Source of the DNA: Ideonella dechloratans
Lineage (GTDB): Bacteria > Pseudomonadota > Gammaproteobacteria > Burkholderiales > Burkholderiaceae_C
Assembly (NCBI RefSeq): GCF_021049305.1
Contig: NZ_CP088082.1
Coordinates: 434,001-498,000, forward strand
Length of the DNA: 64,000 bases
Direction of reading: 5' to 3'
A model generated the notes under the pieces. That model did no database searches and had not been told where the DNA came from. It saw only the letters and a program-made list of their open reading frames with translations. Both the position numbers and the translations under genes were made by a program. Positions 1-8,059 of the stretch are shown here, piece after piece (the stretch's first letter is position 1; the number at the start of each line of letters is the position of its first letter).

Positions 1-501
1 GGTTTCGTCTTTCTTGAGACGACCACGACGCAGCATTGCCGACGCCGTGGCGTAGGTGAGGCCAAAGCTTGCCGCTGTGATCCAGTCAAGGTCGCCCGGC
101 ACCGGCCGGGCGTTGCGGGCCGGGATTCTGACGTATGCGGCGTAGCCCCCGTCGATGGTCGAGCCGACCGTGCCGAAGGCCTTGCACAGATTGTCCTCGC
201 CCTGCAGGCAGTGCTCGCATTGACCGCAGGACAGGATTGGGGCCGCCAGCACCCGCTCGCCCACGCGACGGTCCGCAACGTCTGCGCCCACCGCAACGAT
301 GGTGCCGGCGAAGTCCGTTCCCGGAATGCGCGGCAGCGGGACCTGAAATATCTTGCCTTCGCGCAGCAACAGGTCGAGACGGTTGACGCCGCATGCGTGC
401 ACCTGAACGAGAACCTCGTGGGCAGCGGGTTGCGGTGTGGGAACGTCGACGCAGGCGAGCGACTCGGCTGGACCGTAACGTTGGATTTGAACTGCGAGCA
501 T
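1..501 (-). CDS. Zinc-type alcohol dehydrogenase / quinone oxidoreductase, cut by window edge
   Basis: N-terminal 167 residues of a medium-chain dehydrogenase/reductase; the C-terminal part lies beyond base 1. The GroES-like fold is recognisable: a conserved Cys at residue 37 followed by GVNRLD, then PGTDFAG, and a structural-zinc loop with four cysteines (CGQCEHC...NLC) near residues 90-104. The usual GHE catalytic-zinc motif reads GTD, so it may act as a zinc-poor quinone-oxidoreductase-like enzyme rather than a classical alcohol dehydrogenase. Start is the ATG at 501. It runs in the same direction as the epimerase and SnoaL genes upstream and may belong to the same accessory catabolic block. 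Substrate unknown. Confidence 0.8.
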   Translation of the reverse strand, partial: MLAVQIQRYGPAESLACVDVPTPQPAAHEVLVQVHACGVNRLDLLLREGKIFQVPLPRIPGTDFAGTIVAVGADVADRRVGERVLAAPILSCGQCEHCLQGEDNLCKAFGTVGSTIDGGYAAYVRIPARNARPVPGDLDWITAASFGLTYATASAMLRRGRLKKDET

Positions 502-631
502 GTGGACCCCGTGATTTCAGAGAAGTGGGACAAGGCCTTCACTGTAGAAAGTCACTAGCTCCGGAAACAGGGGGCGGCATGCACAAGACTTTTCGACGCT
601 ACGGCGCCCGCGTGCCGTTCGCCTGAGGCAC

Positions 632-1507
632 TCACTCCGCCAGGATCGGCACCAATCCCGACAGATAGCTGCGCATGAGGGGGCGCCAGCCCAGGGTCTC
701 CCGCGCCCGGCGATTCGATGCCCTGAATGAGGCCACGACCGGGGCGTCGGCCGCGTCGGCGGTGGGAGGACTGACAGCACCGACGGCGCAGCGTATCGCG
801 TGGAACAGTTCGCCGTAGCGCACGGGAAGGTCGTCGACGGCGTTGACTACAAGTCCCGGCAACTCCCGCATCGTCGCGGCGAACAGCGCCTCGGCAAAGT
901 CCGAGACATGGACTAGCGAGGCATATCGGCTGGCCGCCTCGCCCGCATGCAATCGGCCCTGACGGGCAAGAAGGGCCCAGTGCGACTCGCGCCCGGTGCC
1001 GGGGCCATAGAGCAACCCGCCGCGCACGATGCGCCAGTCCAGCTTCGACGCCCGCACCAGCTCCTCCATGTCGTGCGCCGAGGCGGTCACTGGTGTCGTG
1101 CTCACCTCGCAGCTTTCGTCGACCCAGTCGTCCCCATTGGACGGTACGAGCATGGCAATGCTCTGCTGCACGTAGCGCGTGATGCCATGCAACTCGCAAG
1201 CCCGAACCAGATGACACGTGCCTTCGCGGCGGATGCGGTCGTTCACCGGCCAGGAGGTCGGCATTCCGGGGCGGGCGATGGCGGTCGCGAGATGCAGGAC
1301 TGCATCGACAGAACGATCGAGCGCGGCCACCACTTGACTCTCCGACAGCAGATCGAGACGCGCGTAAGTCACGCCAGGAACAGCCAACAGGCCGGGCGGC
1401 ACCTCTGGCGCCCGGCCCAGGGCCAGCACCGAATGCCCCGCCTCGGCCAGTCGCGGCACGACGTGCCGCCCGATCACGCCGGTTGCGCCAACGATGGCCA
1501 CGTGCAT
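632..1507 (-). CDS. NAD(P)-dependent epimerase/dehydratase (extended SDR)
   Basis: A 291-residue protein starting MHVAIVGATGVIGRHVV, with the GxxGxxG dinucleotide-binding motif at residues 7-13. It continues with the pattern of an extended/atypical SDR (LHLATAIARPG, GGLLYGPGTGRES). The expected YxxxK is not clear: the equivalent region reads HDMEELVRASK, so catalysis may be altered. The frame stays open far upstream, but the ATG at 1507 gives the canonical N-terminus. It overlaps the end of the upstream SnoaL-like gene by 34 bases, which implies translational coupling. Role is probably modification of a small organic substrate; exact substrate not known. Confidence 0.8.
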   Translation of the reverse strand: MHVAIVGATGVIGRHVVPRLAEAGHSVLALGRAPEVPPGLLAVPGVTYARLDLLSESQVVAALDRSVDAVLHLATAIARPGMPTSWPVNDRIRREGTCHLVRACELHGITRYVQQSIAMLVPSNGDDWVDESCEVSTTPVTASAHDMEELVRASKLDWRIVRGGLLYGPGTGRESHWALLARQGRLHAGEAASRYASLVHVSDFAEALFAATMRELPGLVVNAVDDLPVRYGELFHAIRCAVGAVSPPTADAADAPVVASFRASNRRARETLGWRPLMRSYLSGLVPILAE

Positions 1508-1947
1508 GTGGAGCTCCTTGACTTCCAGGATCCATCGGCGGCGAACATGTCCAGCTGCTGGAACAGGCTGCGGGAGTCGTAATAGAAGCGCTCGCCGGCC
1601 ATGAGGCCGTCCCGGAAATCGACGACCACCACCATGCGCAGGTCCAGCGTGCGCCCGGTCGGGGGCACGCCACAGAAGACGTCCTGGTGGCTTCCGGTGA
1701 ATCGCGTCTCGGCCACCAGACATCCATCGCGCGACCAATGCCTGCGCTCGCCGCGAACCACGAGGTCGAAGGCCTGCCACCACAGACGGTAGTAATGGGC
1801 TGCCCCGGCATGACCGCGAAAGGTCCAACCAAGCCCCAGGTCCTCGAAGACACAGTCGGGGTGCAGGGTTTGCAGGGTCGTGTCGAGGTCGTGGCGGTTC
1901 TCGGCATCGAGATGCCGGTTCACCAGATCCATGAGAGACGTGTCCAT
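1474..1947 (-). CDS. SnoaL-like / nuclear transport factor 2-fold protein
   Basis: A 157-residue single-domain protein with the SnoaL-like pattern: an N-terminal helical stretch (NRHLDAENRHDLDTTLQTL), then HPDCVFEDLGLG and later strands VVVVDFRDGLMAGERFYYD. Members are small cone-shaped cyclases, isomerases or ligand-binding proteins. It is the first gene of a minus-strand unit followed by the epimerase and the zinc-type dehydrogenase, and it diverges from the MocR-type regulator at 2048. The last roughly 11 residues overlap the epimerase start. Function within the family cannot be specified. Confidence 0.75.
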   Translation of the reverse strand: MDTSLMDLVNRHLDAENRHDLDTTLQTLHPDCVFEDLGLGWTFRGHAGAAHYYRLWWQAFDLVVRGERRHWSRDGCLVAETRFTGSHQDVFCGVPPTGRTLDLRMVVVVDFRDGLMAGERFYYDSRSLFQQLDMFAADGSWKSRSSTCTWPSLAQPA

Positions 1948-1975
1948 GTGTTGTCCGGTTGATCGAGAAGCAGAC

Positions 1976-2034
1976 GGACTCTAGGACTCCTTGGTATGGT
2001 TGTGATGTGCCAAATTTAACTATTCTGGTAGTCC
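1976..2034. promoter_or_regulatory. Divergent promoter region with repeated GGACT boxes
   Basis: Between the SnoaL-like gene (minus) and the MocR-type regulator (plus) lie a direct repeat GGACTC-TA-GGACTC (1976-1989) and an inverted copy AGTCC (2030-2034). MocR-family regulators often bind direct repeats in the divergent promoter they share with their target. Assignment is inference; no clear -35/-10 pair was chosen. Confidence 0.35.
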
Positions 2035-2047
2035 ACTCAGAAGCACC

Positions 2048-2803
2048 ATGCCTCGTCGTCTCTCCAGCTTCGAGCTCCCGTTCGTCCTGCGGAAATCGCC
2101 CGGAGGCCATCAACGCACGCTCTACGACGGTCTGTGCGCCGCAATAAGCACCGGCCAGCTGAAGCCGGGCGCACGCTTGCCCTCGAGCCGCGAACTTGCC
2201 CGCCAATACGGCGTTGCGCGAGCCACGGTCGTTGCCGTCTATGAGCAGCTCCGCGCAGAAGGCTATCTGTCGGCGCAAGCGGGTGCTGGCACCTTCGTGA
2301 ACGCCGAGCTTCCAGACACCACGTTGCGTCGGCCTCGAACCATTACCCAGCCCAAGCCCACGGTTCAATCGGGTTTGCCTCAACTGAGCCCGACCGGGTG
2401 GGCGTTGAGTCAGTCAGCCTTTCCAACATCGACTGCGATCGGCAGCCCATCGCGTCCGTTTGCTGCGCATTTGCCCGCCCTCGACGAGTTTCCCCGTGAA
2501 TTGTGGTCACGCGTCATGGCCCGCGCGATCCGCCGCTTGCCTGCCAGCGCGCTCGGCGACGGCGATCCGCTTGGCCTGCTCTCCCTGCGGCAGGCGATTT
2601 GCGACTACCTCGGCGCGGCACGGGGGGTAGCGTGCCTGCCGGAGCAAATCCTCGTCACTTCCGGCACGCAACAAGCGCTCGATATCTGCGCGAGGCTGCT
2701 GATTTCGCCGGGCGATGCGGTGATCGTTGAGGATCCTGGTTACGTGGGAGCACGCAGGGTACTGGAGGCTTCGGGAGCGCACATATGCCCAGGGCCGGTT
2801 GAC
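2048..2803 (+). pseudogene. MocR/PdxR-type GntR-aminotransferase regulator, 5' part (IS-interrupted)
   Basis: Encodes residues 1-252 of a MocR-subfamily transcription factor. It begins with a GntR winged helix-turn-helix (residues about 15-85, with SSRELARQYGVARATVVAVYEQL) and then the first part of a fold-type I aminotransferase domain (LGLLSLRQAICDYLGAARGV, TSGTQQALDI). The frame meets the left end of an IS21-family element after ...GPVD and stops at 2818 inside the insertion. The rest of the gene is at 5467-6204; together they would give about 497 residues, normal for the family. Before disruption it probably controlled the divergent SnoaL/epimerase unit or the downstream monooxygenase operon. 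Confidence 0.9.
2797..2803. repeat. Target-site duplication, left copy (GGTTGAC)
   Basis: Seven bases GGTTGAC directly precede the IS left end and are repeated directly after its right end (5460-5466). A duplication of 4-8 bp is usual for IS21-family transposition. Confidence 0.9.
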
Positions 2804-2828
2804 TGCGCATTCCACTGATGGCGGACAG
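2804..2828. repeat. IS left terminal inverted repeat and flanking transposase-binding repeats
   Basis: The left end reads TGCGCATTCCAC then TGATGGCGGACAG. It matches the reverse complement of the right end (5434-5459) apart from one indel and a few mismatches. Further copies of the GCGGACA core follow near 2845-2851 and 2867-2873. A copy in the orientation of the right-end repeats lies at 2917-2939. Confidence 0.85.
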
Positions 2829-2956
2829 TGATTCCATTCCCATCGCGGACAGCGTTCCAGGCGATGGCGGACACGTTGCGCGGGTGTCCTGAGTGACGCT
2901 CAAATCGTAGCCGAAGTGTCCGCCATCAGCGTGGAATGGCGGTCGGCGCGGCCGGC

Positions 2957-3694
2957 TCAGACGGCCTTTGCCAGCTTTCTCATCGACTCGCCCTTGAGGG
3001 CTATCTTGTGCGAGCCGTGCACGATGCGGTCCAGGATGGCGTCGGCCAGCGTGGGCTCGTCCAGCCAGGCGTGCCAGGCCGTCACCGGCAACTGGCTGGT
3101 GATGAGCGTCGAGCGCGCACCCACCCGGTCGTCGAGCAACTCCAGCAGGTCGTTTCGCTCGTGCGCGGCAATCGGCGCGATGCCGAAGTCGTCCAGGATG
3201 AGCAGGTCCAGCCGCGCCAGTTGCGCCAGCCGTTTGCCCAGGCTGCCATCGCCGTGGGCCACGTGCAACTCCTGCAGCAGCCGTGGCGCGCGGGTGTAGA
3301 GCACCGAGAAGCCCAGACGCGCGGCCTGCTGCCCCAGTGCGCAGGCAAGCCACGTCTTGCCGCACCCGGTGGCGCCGGTCAGCAGCACGTTGTGGCCATG
3401 GCGCAGCCAGTCGCCGCCGGCCAGGCTGGTGATGACCTCCCGGCCCAGGCCCCGGCTGGCGCGCCAGTCGATGTCCTCCAGGCAGGCACTGGAGACCTTC
3501 AGGCGGGCCGCCTTGAGCAGGCGCTCCAGGCGTTTGCTGTCACGCCAGTCCACCTCGCGCTGCACCAGCAGCGCCAGACGTTGTTCAAAGGGCAGTTCGC
3601 TGGCTGTGATGTGGGTGGCCGCGTCGCTGAGGGCGGCCACCATGCCGTCCAGGCGCAGGGCGCGCAGTTGGTTCAAGGTCTGTTCGTTGAGCAT
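2957..3694 (-). CDS. istB: IS21-family ATP-binding helper protein IstB
   Basis: A 245-residue DnaA/DnaC-like AAA+ ATPase that helps the IstA transposase select and join target DNA. Walker A is GATGCGKTW (about residues 105-113) and Walker B is LLILDDFGI (about 168-176), followed by sensor-type residues TSQLPVTAWH. The length is normal for IstB. It lies 36 bp downstream of istA on the same strand and ends near the left terminus, as is typical for the family. Confidence 0.95.
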   Translation of the reverse strand: MLNEQTLNQLRALRLDGMVAALSDAATHITASELPFEQRLALLVQREVDWRDSKRLERLLKAARLKVSSACLEDIDWRASRGLGREVITSLAGGDWLRHGHNVLLTGATGCGKTWLACALGQQAARLGFSVLYTRAPRLLQELHVAHGDGSLGKRLAQLARLDLLILDDFGIAPIAAHERNDLLELLDDRVGARSTLITSQLPVTAWHAWLDEPTLADAILDRIVHGSHKIALKGESMRKLAKAV

Positions 3695-3730
3695 GGTTCT
3701 TCCTTGTTGGGTTTGCTTGCGCGTTGGAGC

Positions 3731-5275
3731 TCAGTGGTAGTAGTCCGGCCCGCGCACGTTCTCGTGCAGCGGCAGGCTCGCCTGTGCGGCCATCGGCGCA
3801 TCCAGCGGCCGCTGGTCCAGGCCGCAGCCCAGGATGGAGGCGATGCTCTTGTAGGACGGTGAGCGAATCGACTGCGCCCGCGCACAGGCGGCCTCCAGCC
3901 GGTCAGCCCCGTACTCACGGCCCAGGCGCATGAGGCCCAGACAGGAGCGGTAACCCTGCTCGGGATGCTGGCGGTGCTCCATCTGCCAGCGCACCACGGC
4001 GGCGGTGGCCGCACCCACGCGCTCGCCCCAGGCGATGAGCTTGGCCGGCGTCCACTGCAGGTGCGCCCGGTGCGAGGCCGGCATGTGCTCAGGTGTGGTG
4101 GTGTGTGCACCCCGGCGGGGATTGAGGGCGTGGGCGGCCACCCGTTTGCCGCCATGCAGGACTTCGACCGTGCCGGCCGTGATGCGCAACTCCACCGGCT
4201 CGCCCACCAGGGCGTGGGGCACCGAGTAGTAGTGGCCATCGAGCTCGACGTGGTAATCGATGTTGACGCGGGCGGGTTTGAAGCGCGCGATGGGCATGCG
4301 CACCGCCGGCAGGGGGCGCAGGGCCGGCCGGTCAAGCTCGGCGAAGGCACTGGCGCGGTTGCCCGGCAGCTTCTTGAACGCGCGCTGGTTCAAGTCCACC
4401 AGCAAGGCGGCAATCGCCCGGTTGAGCTCGGCCAGGCTGAAGAAGGTCTGGTGGCGCAGCCGGGCCAGAATCCAGCGCTCGACCACCTGCACGGCGACCT
4501 CCACCTTGGGTTTGTCGCGTGGCTTGGCCGGGCGCGCGGGCATCACGGCCAGGCTGTAGTGCGCACAGAGTTCTTCGAGCAGGCGGTGCGCGGTGGGCTC
4601 GTAGCGGTCGGGGCGGGCCATGAGGGCGCGCGGCTGGTCGGGCACCAGCAGGCGGGGCACGCCGCCGATGAACTCCAGCGTGGCAATGATGCTGGCCACC
4701 CAGTCAGCGGCCTTCTGGCTGGCAGTGGCGCAGGCGTAGGTGTAGTTCGATGCGCCCAGCACTGCCACGAAGACCTGGGCCGGGCGTATCTCGCCGGTGC
4801 TGGCGTCCACGACGGGCACGGTCTGGCCGGCGTAGTCCACGAAGAGCTTGTCACCGCCCGAGTGGGTCTGGCGCATGGAGCGCTGCAGGCGCCGGGCCCA
4901 AGCCTTGTACTTCTCGCAGAAGGCGCTGTACTTGTACGCCTGACCGCTGTGCTGTTGCTGGTATTCCTCCCACAGCAGCTGCAGCGTCACGCCAGGTCGG
5001 CGCAGTTCGCGGTGGATGTGGGCGTGGTCGGGTTCGAGGTGCCGGGACTCGCGCGCCACGGGTGGCTTGTAAAGCCGGGCCTGGAGTTCGTCGTCGTTCA
5101 GGCTCTGGGCCGTAGCCCAGTCCACGCCGGCCACGCGCGCGTAGCTGGCTATCTCGCTGACAGTGGATTTGGAGATGCCGAGGGCGGCACCGATTTGACG
5201 GGTGCTCAAGGCCCCGCGGTGCAGCAGTTGCAGTGTGTGTCGTAGTTTGCTCATGGTGACCCTGGGTGTGGGCAT
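3731..5275 (-). CDS. istA: IS21-family transposase IstA (DDE/RNase H fold)
   Basis: A 514-residue transposase with an N-terminal helix-turn-helix (STRQIGAALGISKSTVSEI, about residues 20-40) and an RNase H-like catalytic core. Candidate acidic residues are D in LFVDYAGQ, D in LVPDQPRA and E in KPKVEVAVQ, in the usual DDE order. The C-terminal region carries the beta-strand domain (VNIDYHVELDGHYYSVP) seen in IstA proteins. An in-frame ATG at 5254 (MSKLRHTL) is an equally plausible start. No frameshift is seen. Confidence 0.95.
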   Translation of the reverse strand: MPTPRVTMSKLRHTLQLLHRGALSTRQIGAALGISKSTVSEIASYARVAGVDWATAQSLNDDELQARLYKPPVARESRHLEPDHAHIHRELRRPGVTLQLLWEEYQQQHSGQAYKYSAFCEKYKAWARRLQRSMRQTHSGGDKLFVDYAGQTVPVVDASTGEIRPAQVFVAVLGASNYTYACATASQKAADWVASIIATLEFIGGVPRLLVPDQPRALMARPDRYEPTAHRLLEELCAHYSLAVMPARPAKPRDKPKVEVAVQVVERWILARLRHQTFFSLAELNRAIAALLVDLNQRAFKKLPGNRASAFAELDRPALRPLPAVRMPIARFKPARVNIDYHVELDGHYYSVPHALVGEPVELRITAGTVEVLHGGKRVAAHALNPRRGAHTTTPEHMPASHRAHLQWTPAKLIAWGERVGAATAAVVRWQMEHRQHPEQGYRSCLGLMRLGREYGADRLEAACARAQSIRSPSYKSIASILGCGLDQRPLDAPMAAQASLPLHENVRGPDYYH

Positions 5276-5342
5276 CGCTGGCTCCGGTCAAAAAAACCGG
5301 GCAGCGTATGCCGCGTTCGGGTCACTCAGAACACCCCGCAGG

Positions 5343-5459
5343 TGTCCGCCATCAGTTTGGAATGCTGTCCGCCTTCAGCGTGGAACACTGTCCGCCATCA
5401 TGGTGGAACACTGTCCGCCATCAGCGTGGAATCGTGTCCGCCATCGCGTGGAATACGCA
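5343..5459. repeat. Five tandem 23-bp transposase-binding repeats at IS right end
   Basis: The motif TGTCCGCCATCAGCGTGGAA recurs with starts at 5343, 5366, 5389, 5412 and 5435, an exact 23-bp period. The last copy forms the terminal inverted repeat (5434-5459). Multiple terminal repeats of this kind are a hallmark of IS21-family ends. The regular spacing could be mistaken for a CRISPR array, but there are no spacers. Confidence 0.9.
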
Positions 5460-5466
5460 GGTTGAC
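5460..5466. repeat. Target-site duplication, right copy (GGTTGAC)
   Basis: Right-hand copy of the 7-bp duplication. The base before it is the terminal A of the IS, and the MocR reading frame resumes immediately after it with GAA TCC GGC. Confidence 0.9.
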
Positions 5467-6204
5467 GAATCCGGCTTGGATGTCGAGCGTGCGGTGCAGG
5501 CCGCCCCGGAGGCCCGCTTGGTGCATGTCACACCGGCTCACCAGGCACCGACCGGTGCGGTGCTCGCCTTGCCACGGCGCCAGCACCTGCTCGACTGGGC
5601 GTCGGCGACGGGTGCCTGGGTTTTTGAAGACGACTACGACAGCGAGTATCGCTACGCGGGCCGTCCAATCCCGGCGCTGCATGGCCTGGATGTCCACGGG
5701 CAGGTTTTGCATGTCGCGAGCTTCGGCAAGACGATGTTCCCTGGCCTTCGGCTCGGCTACCTCGTCCTGCCTACACGCCTCGTGGAAAGGTTCGCCGCAG
5801 CCCGCGCCAACGTGGATCGCTTTCCTTCGGTGCTGCATCAGGCCGCAATGGCCGGCTTCCTGTCCGACGGACACTACGCGCGGCACCTTCGGCGTATGCG
5901 TCTGCTCTATGCAAGCCGCTACGAGGCGCTGCGGGAAAGCCTGCATCAACATGCCTCCGACTTGATCGAACTGCCAGCGGTGCCTGCGGGCCTGGAAACC
6001 GTCGTCTGGCTACCTGATGGGCTGGACGACTCGGCGGCCGCGAACCGGCTCGCCGAGAAAGGCATTCGCGTCGAGCCAATCTCCAAGTCGCGCGTTCACC
6101 GCGCCGGACGGCCCGGACTGGTTCTTGGCTTCGCCGCCTGGGATCCCAGCGCGATGGACAAAGCGGTGAAGGTCATGTCGGGGCTCTTGCGGGCCATGCT
6201 CTGA
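5467..6204 (+). pseudogene. MocR/PdxR-type regulator, 3' part (IS-interrupted)
   Basis: Encodes the C-terminal 245 residues of the aminotransferase-like domain of the regulator starting at 2048. It reads ESGLDVERAVQ, then VTPAHQAPTG, FEDDYDSEYRY and the PLP-lysine region SFGKTMFPGLRLGY. Joining 2803 to 5467 gives ...GPVD-ESGLDV..., the normal family sequence, with no frameshift or stop. An open frame continues from inside the IS right end into this segment, so a chimeric polypeptide is possible, but it would lack the DNA-binding domain. Confidence 0.9.
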
Positions 6205-6405
6205 GCAGTGAACGCCAGAAATACCGGACTAGTTGTTTTCCGATTATTGGACCACTTCCAATGGACCGCATGCACCTAGAGTGATTGAGCGGCGACGTCG
6301 GTTCATGTTTTGCATGAGACGCACAAGTCAACTGCAGGCTCGCACCTGTGATTTCACAGCTAGGGCATACAGACTCTTGGCCGTGACTTCCGCATCAATC
6401 AACCG

Positions 6406-7455
6406 ATGACCGATCTAGCAAACGCACTGGGCCTCCGACTCCCGATCTTCCTGGCTCCGATGGCTGGCGACGTCGCTCGGCCGGAGCTTGTAGCCGCGGT
6501 GTCTGAGGCAGGCGGGCTGGGACAGTTGGGAGGCGGCTATCTCGCACCCGAAGCGCTGCGGGCCTCGGTTCGAGCCATTCGCCAACGAACGGACCGCCCG
6601 TTCGGCGTGAACCTCTTCGTGCCTCAACGCACGTCCATCGAATCGCAGCACGTTGATGCCTTTCGCAAGGTGCTGGCGGCGTATTACGCCAAACTTGAGC
6701 TCGCGCAGCCCGACCCCATACCGGAATCGGAGGACCACTTCGAGCAGCAGGTCGCGGTGGTCATAGAGGAGCGAGTCCCCGTGTTCAGTTTCACCTTCGG
6801 CATTCCGCGGGACGTTCAGTTGGAGGCGCTGCGCAAATCGGGAGCCTACTTGATGGGGACGGCCACATCGCCTGCGGAGGCCATGGCGCTGCAAGCCGCG
6901 GGAGTCGATGCAGTGGTCGCGCAGGGCTGGGAAGCCGGGGGGCATCGCGGCACCTTCCTGCAGCCGACCGACGAAGGCATGCTGGGGACGATGGCACTGG
7001 TGCCGCAAGTCGTCGATGCCGTGAGCTTGCCTGTGGTAGCGGCGGGTGGCATCGCTGATCGCCGTGGCGTGCGAGCGGCGCTCGCCTTGGGCGCGAGTGC
7101 AGTCGCGGCGGGTACCGCCTTCCTGGCGACCAACGAAGCCGCTCTTCCACCTGCGCACCGCGAGGCTCTGCGCGGCCCTCGCGCTGCAGCGACGCGTTTG
7201 ACGCGCGTGTTCTCTGGCAAGCTCGCCCGAGGCGTGCCGAACCGATTCATGGATGAAGTAGAGCGCTGCACGGCAGTTGTGCCTCCTTATCCCATCACAC
7301 ACCACTTGACCCGTCCCCTGCGCGCCGAGGCGGCTCGCCGTTCCGAAGTCGACTACCTCTCTGTCTGGGCGGGTCAATGCGCACCCATGGCGCGCCGGTG
7401 CAGCGCTTGCGATGTCCTGCTGGAACTGGCCGCTGGCATCGGCAATGGACCTTGA
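6406..7455 (+). CDS. Nitronate monooxygenase (2-nitropropane dioxygenase family)
   Basis: A 349-residue FMN-dependent TIM-barrel protein. It shows the N-terminal PIFLAPMAGDVARPELVAAV pattern, GGLGQLGGGYL, the phosphate-binding region AQGWEAGGHRGTF and VVAAGGIADRRGVRAALALGASAV. The family oxidises alkyl nitronates (for example propionate 3-nitronate) with oxygen. It starts at ATG 6406, after a 200-bp region that carries GGACT/GGACC boxes resembling those before the MocR gene. It is followed closely by a cupin gene, probably in one operon. A second, divergent paralogue lies at 43125-44213. Confidence 0.85.
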   Translation: MTDLANALGLRLPIFLAPMAGDVARPELVAAVSEAGGLGQLGGGYLAPEALRASVRAIRQRTDRPFGVNLFVPQRTSIESQHVDAFRKVLAAYYAKLELAQPDPIPESEDHFEQQVAVVIEERVPVFSFTFGIPRDVQLEALRKSGAYLMGTATSPAEAMALQAAGVDAVVAQGWEAGGHRGTFLQPTDEGMLGTMALVPQVVDAVSLPVVAAGGIADRRGVRAALALGASAVAAGTAFLATNEAALPPAHREALRGPRAAATRLTRVFSGKLARGVPNRFMDEVERCTAVVPPYPITHHLTRPLRAEAARRSEVDYLSVWAGQCAPMARRCSACDVLLELAAGIGNGP

Positions 7456-7472
7456 TCGCTGAGAGGAACCTC

Positions 7473-7967
7473 ATGAATGAGCTGAAAGTCAGCATCCGTG
7501 ATCTCGAATTCCAAACATCGAGCCATGCGCCACGCTACGAATCACGTACTGCTGCAGTTGCAACGCGATTGGGCGCCCAAAAGCTGGGTTATCGGGTCAT
7601 AGAACTTCCTCCAGGCAAGCGCGGCTGGCCACTGCACCACCACCACGTCAACGAAGAAATGTTCATGGTTCTCCAAGGGAGCGGCGTCTTCCGCCTGGGC
7701 GCGAACGAAATCGCGGTGACGAGCGGCGATGTCGTGGCAGCGCCGGCAGGCGGACCCGAAACGGCCCATCAGTTCGTCAACACCGGGTCCGAGCCGCTGC
7801 GATACCTCGCGGTGAGTACGATGGAGCAACCCGACGTGATGGGATACCCCGAATCGGGCAAGTTCGCGGTTTTCGTCGGTGCCGCCCCGGGCGGTTCCAA
7901 GTCAGATCGCTCTTTTGAGCACGTCGGCAAGTTGAGTGATCGTGTTGACTATTGGGACGGCGAGTGA
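7473..7967 (+). CDS. Cupin-domain protein
   Basis: A 164-residue single-domain cupin. Metal-binding motif 1 is visible as HHHHVNEEMFMVLQGSGVFRLG (residues about 52-73), and motif 2 as PAGGPETAHQFVNTG (about 91-105). Start is the ATG at 7473, preceded by a good Shine-Dalgarno GAGAGG at 7461-7466; the frame is open upstream but lacks better support. It lies 17 bp after the nitronate monooxygenase, probably co-transcribed. Likely a small metal-dependent enzyme or sensor for the same pathway; specific reaction unknown. Confidence 0.8.
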   Translation: MNELKVSIRDLEFQTSSHAPRYESRTAAVATRLGAQKLGYRVIELPPGKRGWPLHHHHVNEEMFMVLQGSGVFRLGANEIAVTSGDVVAAPAGGPETAHQFVNTGSEPLRYLAVSTMEQPDVMGYPESGKFAVFVGAAPGGSKSDRSFEHVGKLSDRVDYWDGE

Positions 7968-8059
7968 GTCGCGCCCACCCGCTCTGACTCAGACACAGAT
8001 CCATTGCGGAGCCTTCATGCCGGGCTCCATGATTTCGAATTGAACACTGGGGGTTTAAA

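Larger units (their letters stand above)
2804..5459. mobile_element. IS21-family insertion sequence (istAB), complete
   Basis: A 2656-bp element bounded by imperfect terminal inverted repeats beginning TG and ending CA, flanked by a 7-bp direct duplication. It carries two minus-strand genes in the classic IS21 order: istA (DDE transposase) then istB (AAA+ helper). Both ends carry several copies of a roughly 23-bp motif, as expected of IS21 transposase-binding sites. Both genes appear full length, so the element may still be active. Excision with one duplication copy would restore the host reading frame. Confidence 0.95.

Noticed and set aside
5343..5459. Possible short CRISPR array (regular 23-bp repeats)
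   Set aside because: The repeats are directly adjacent without spacers and form the right end of the IS21-family element.
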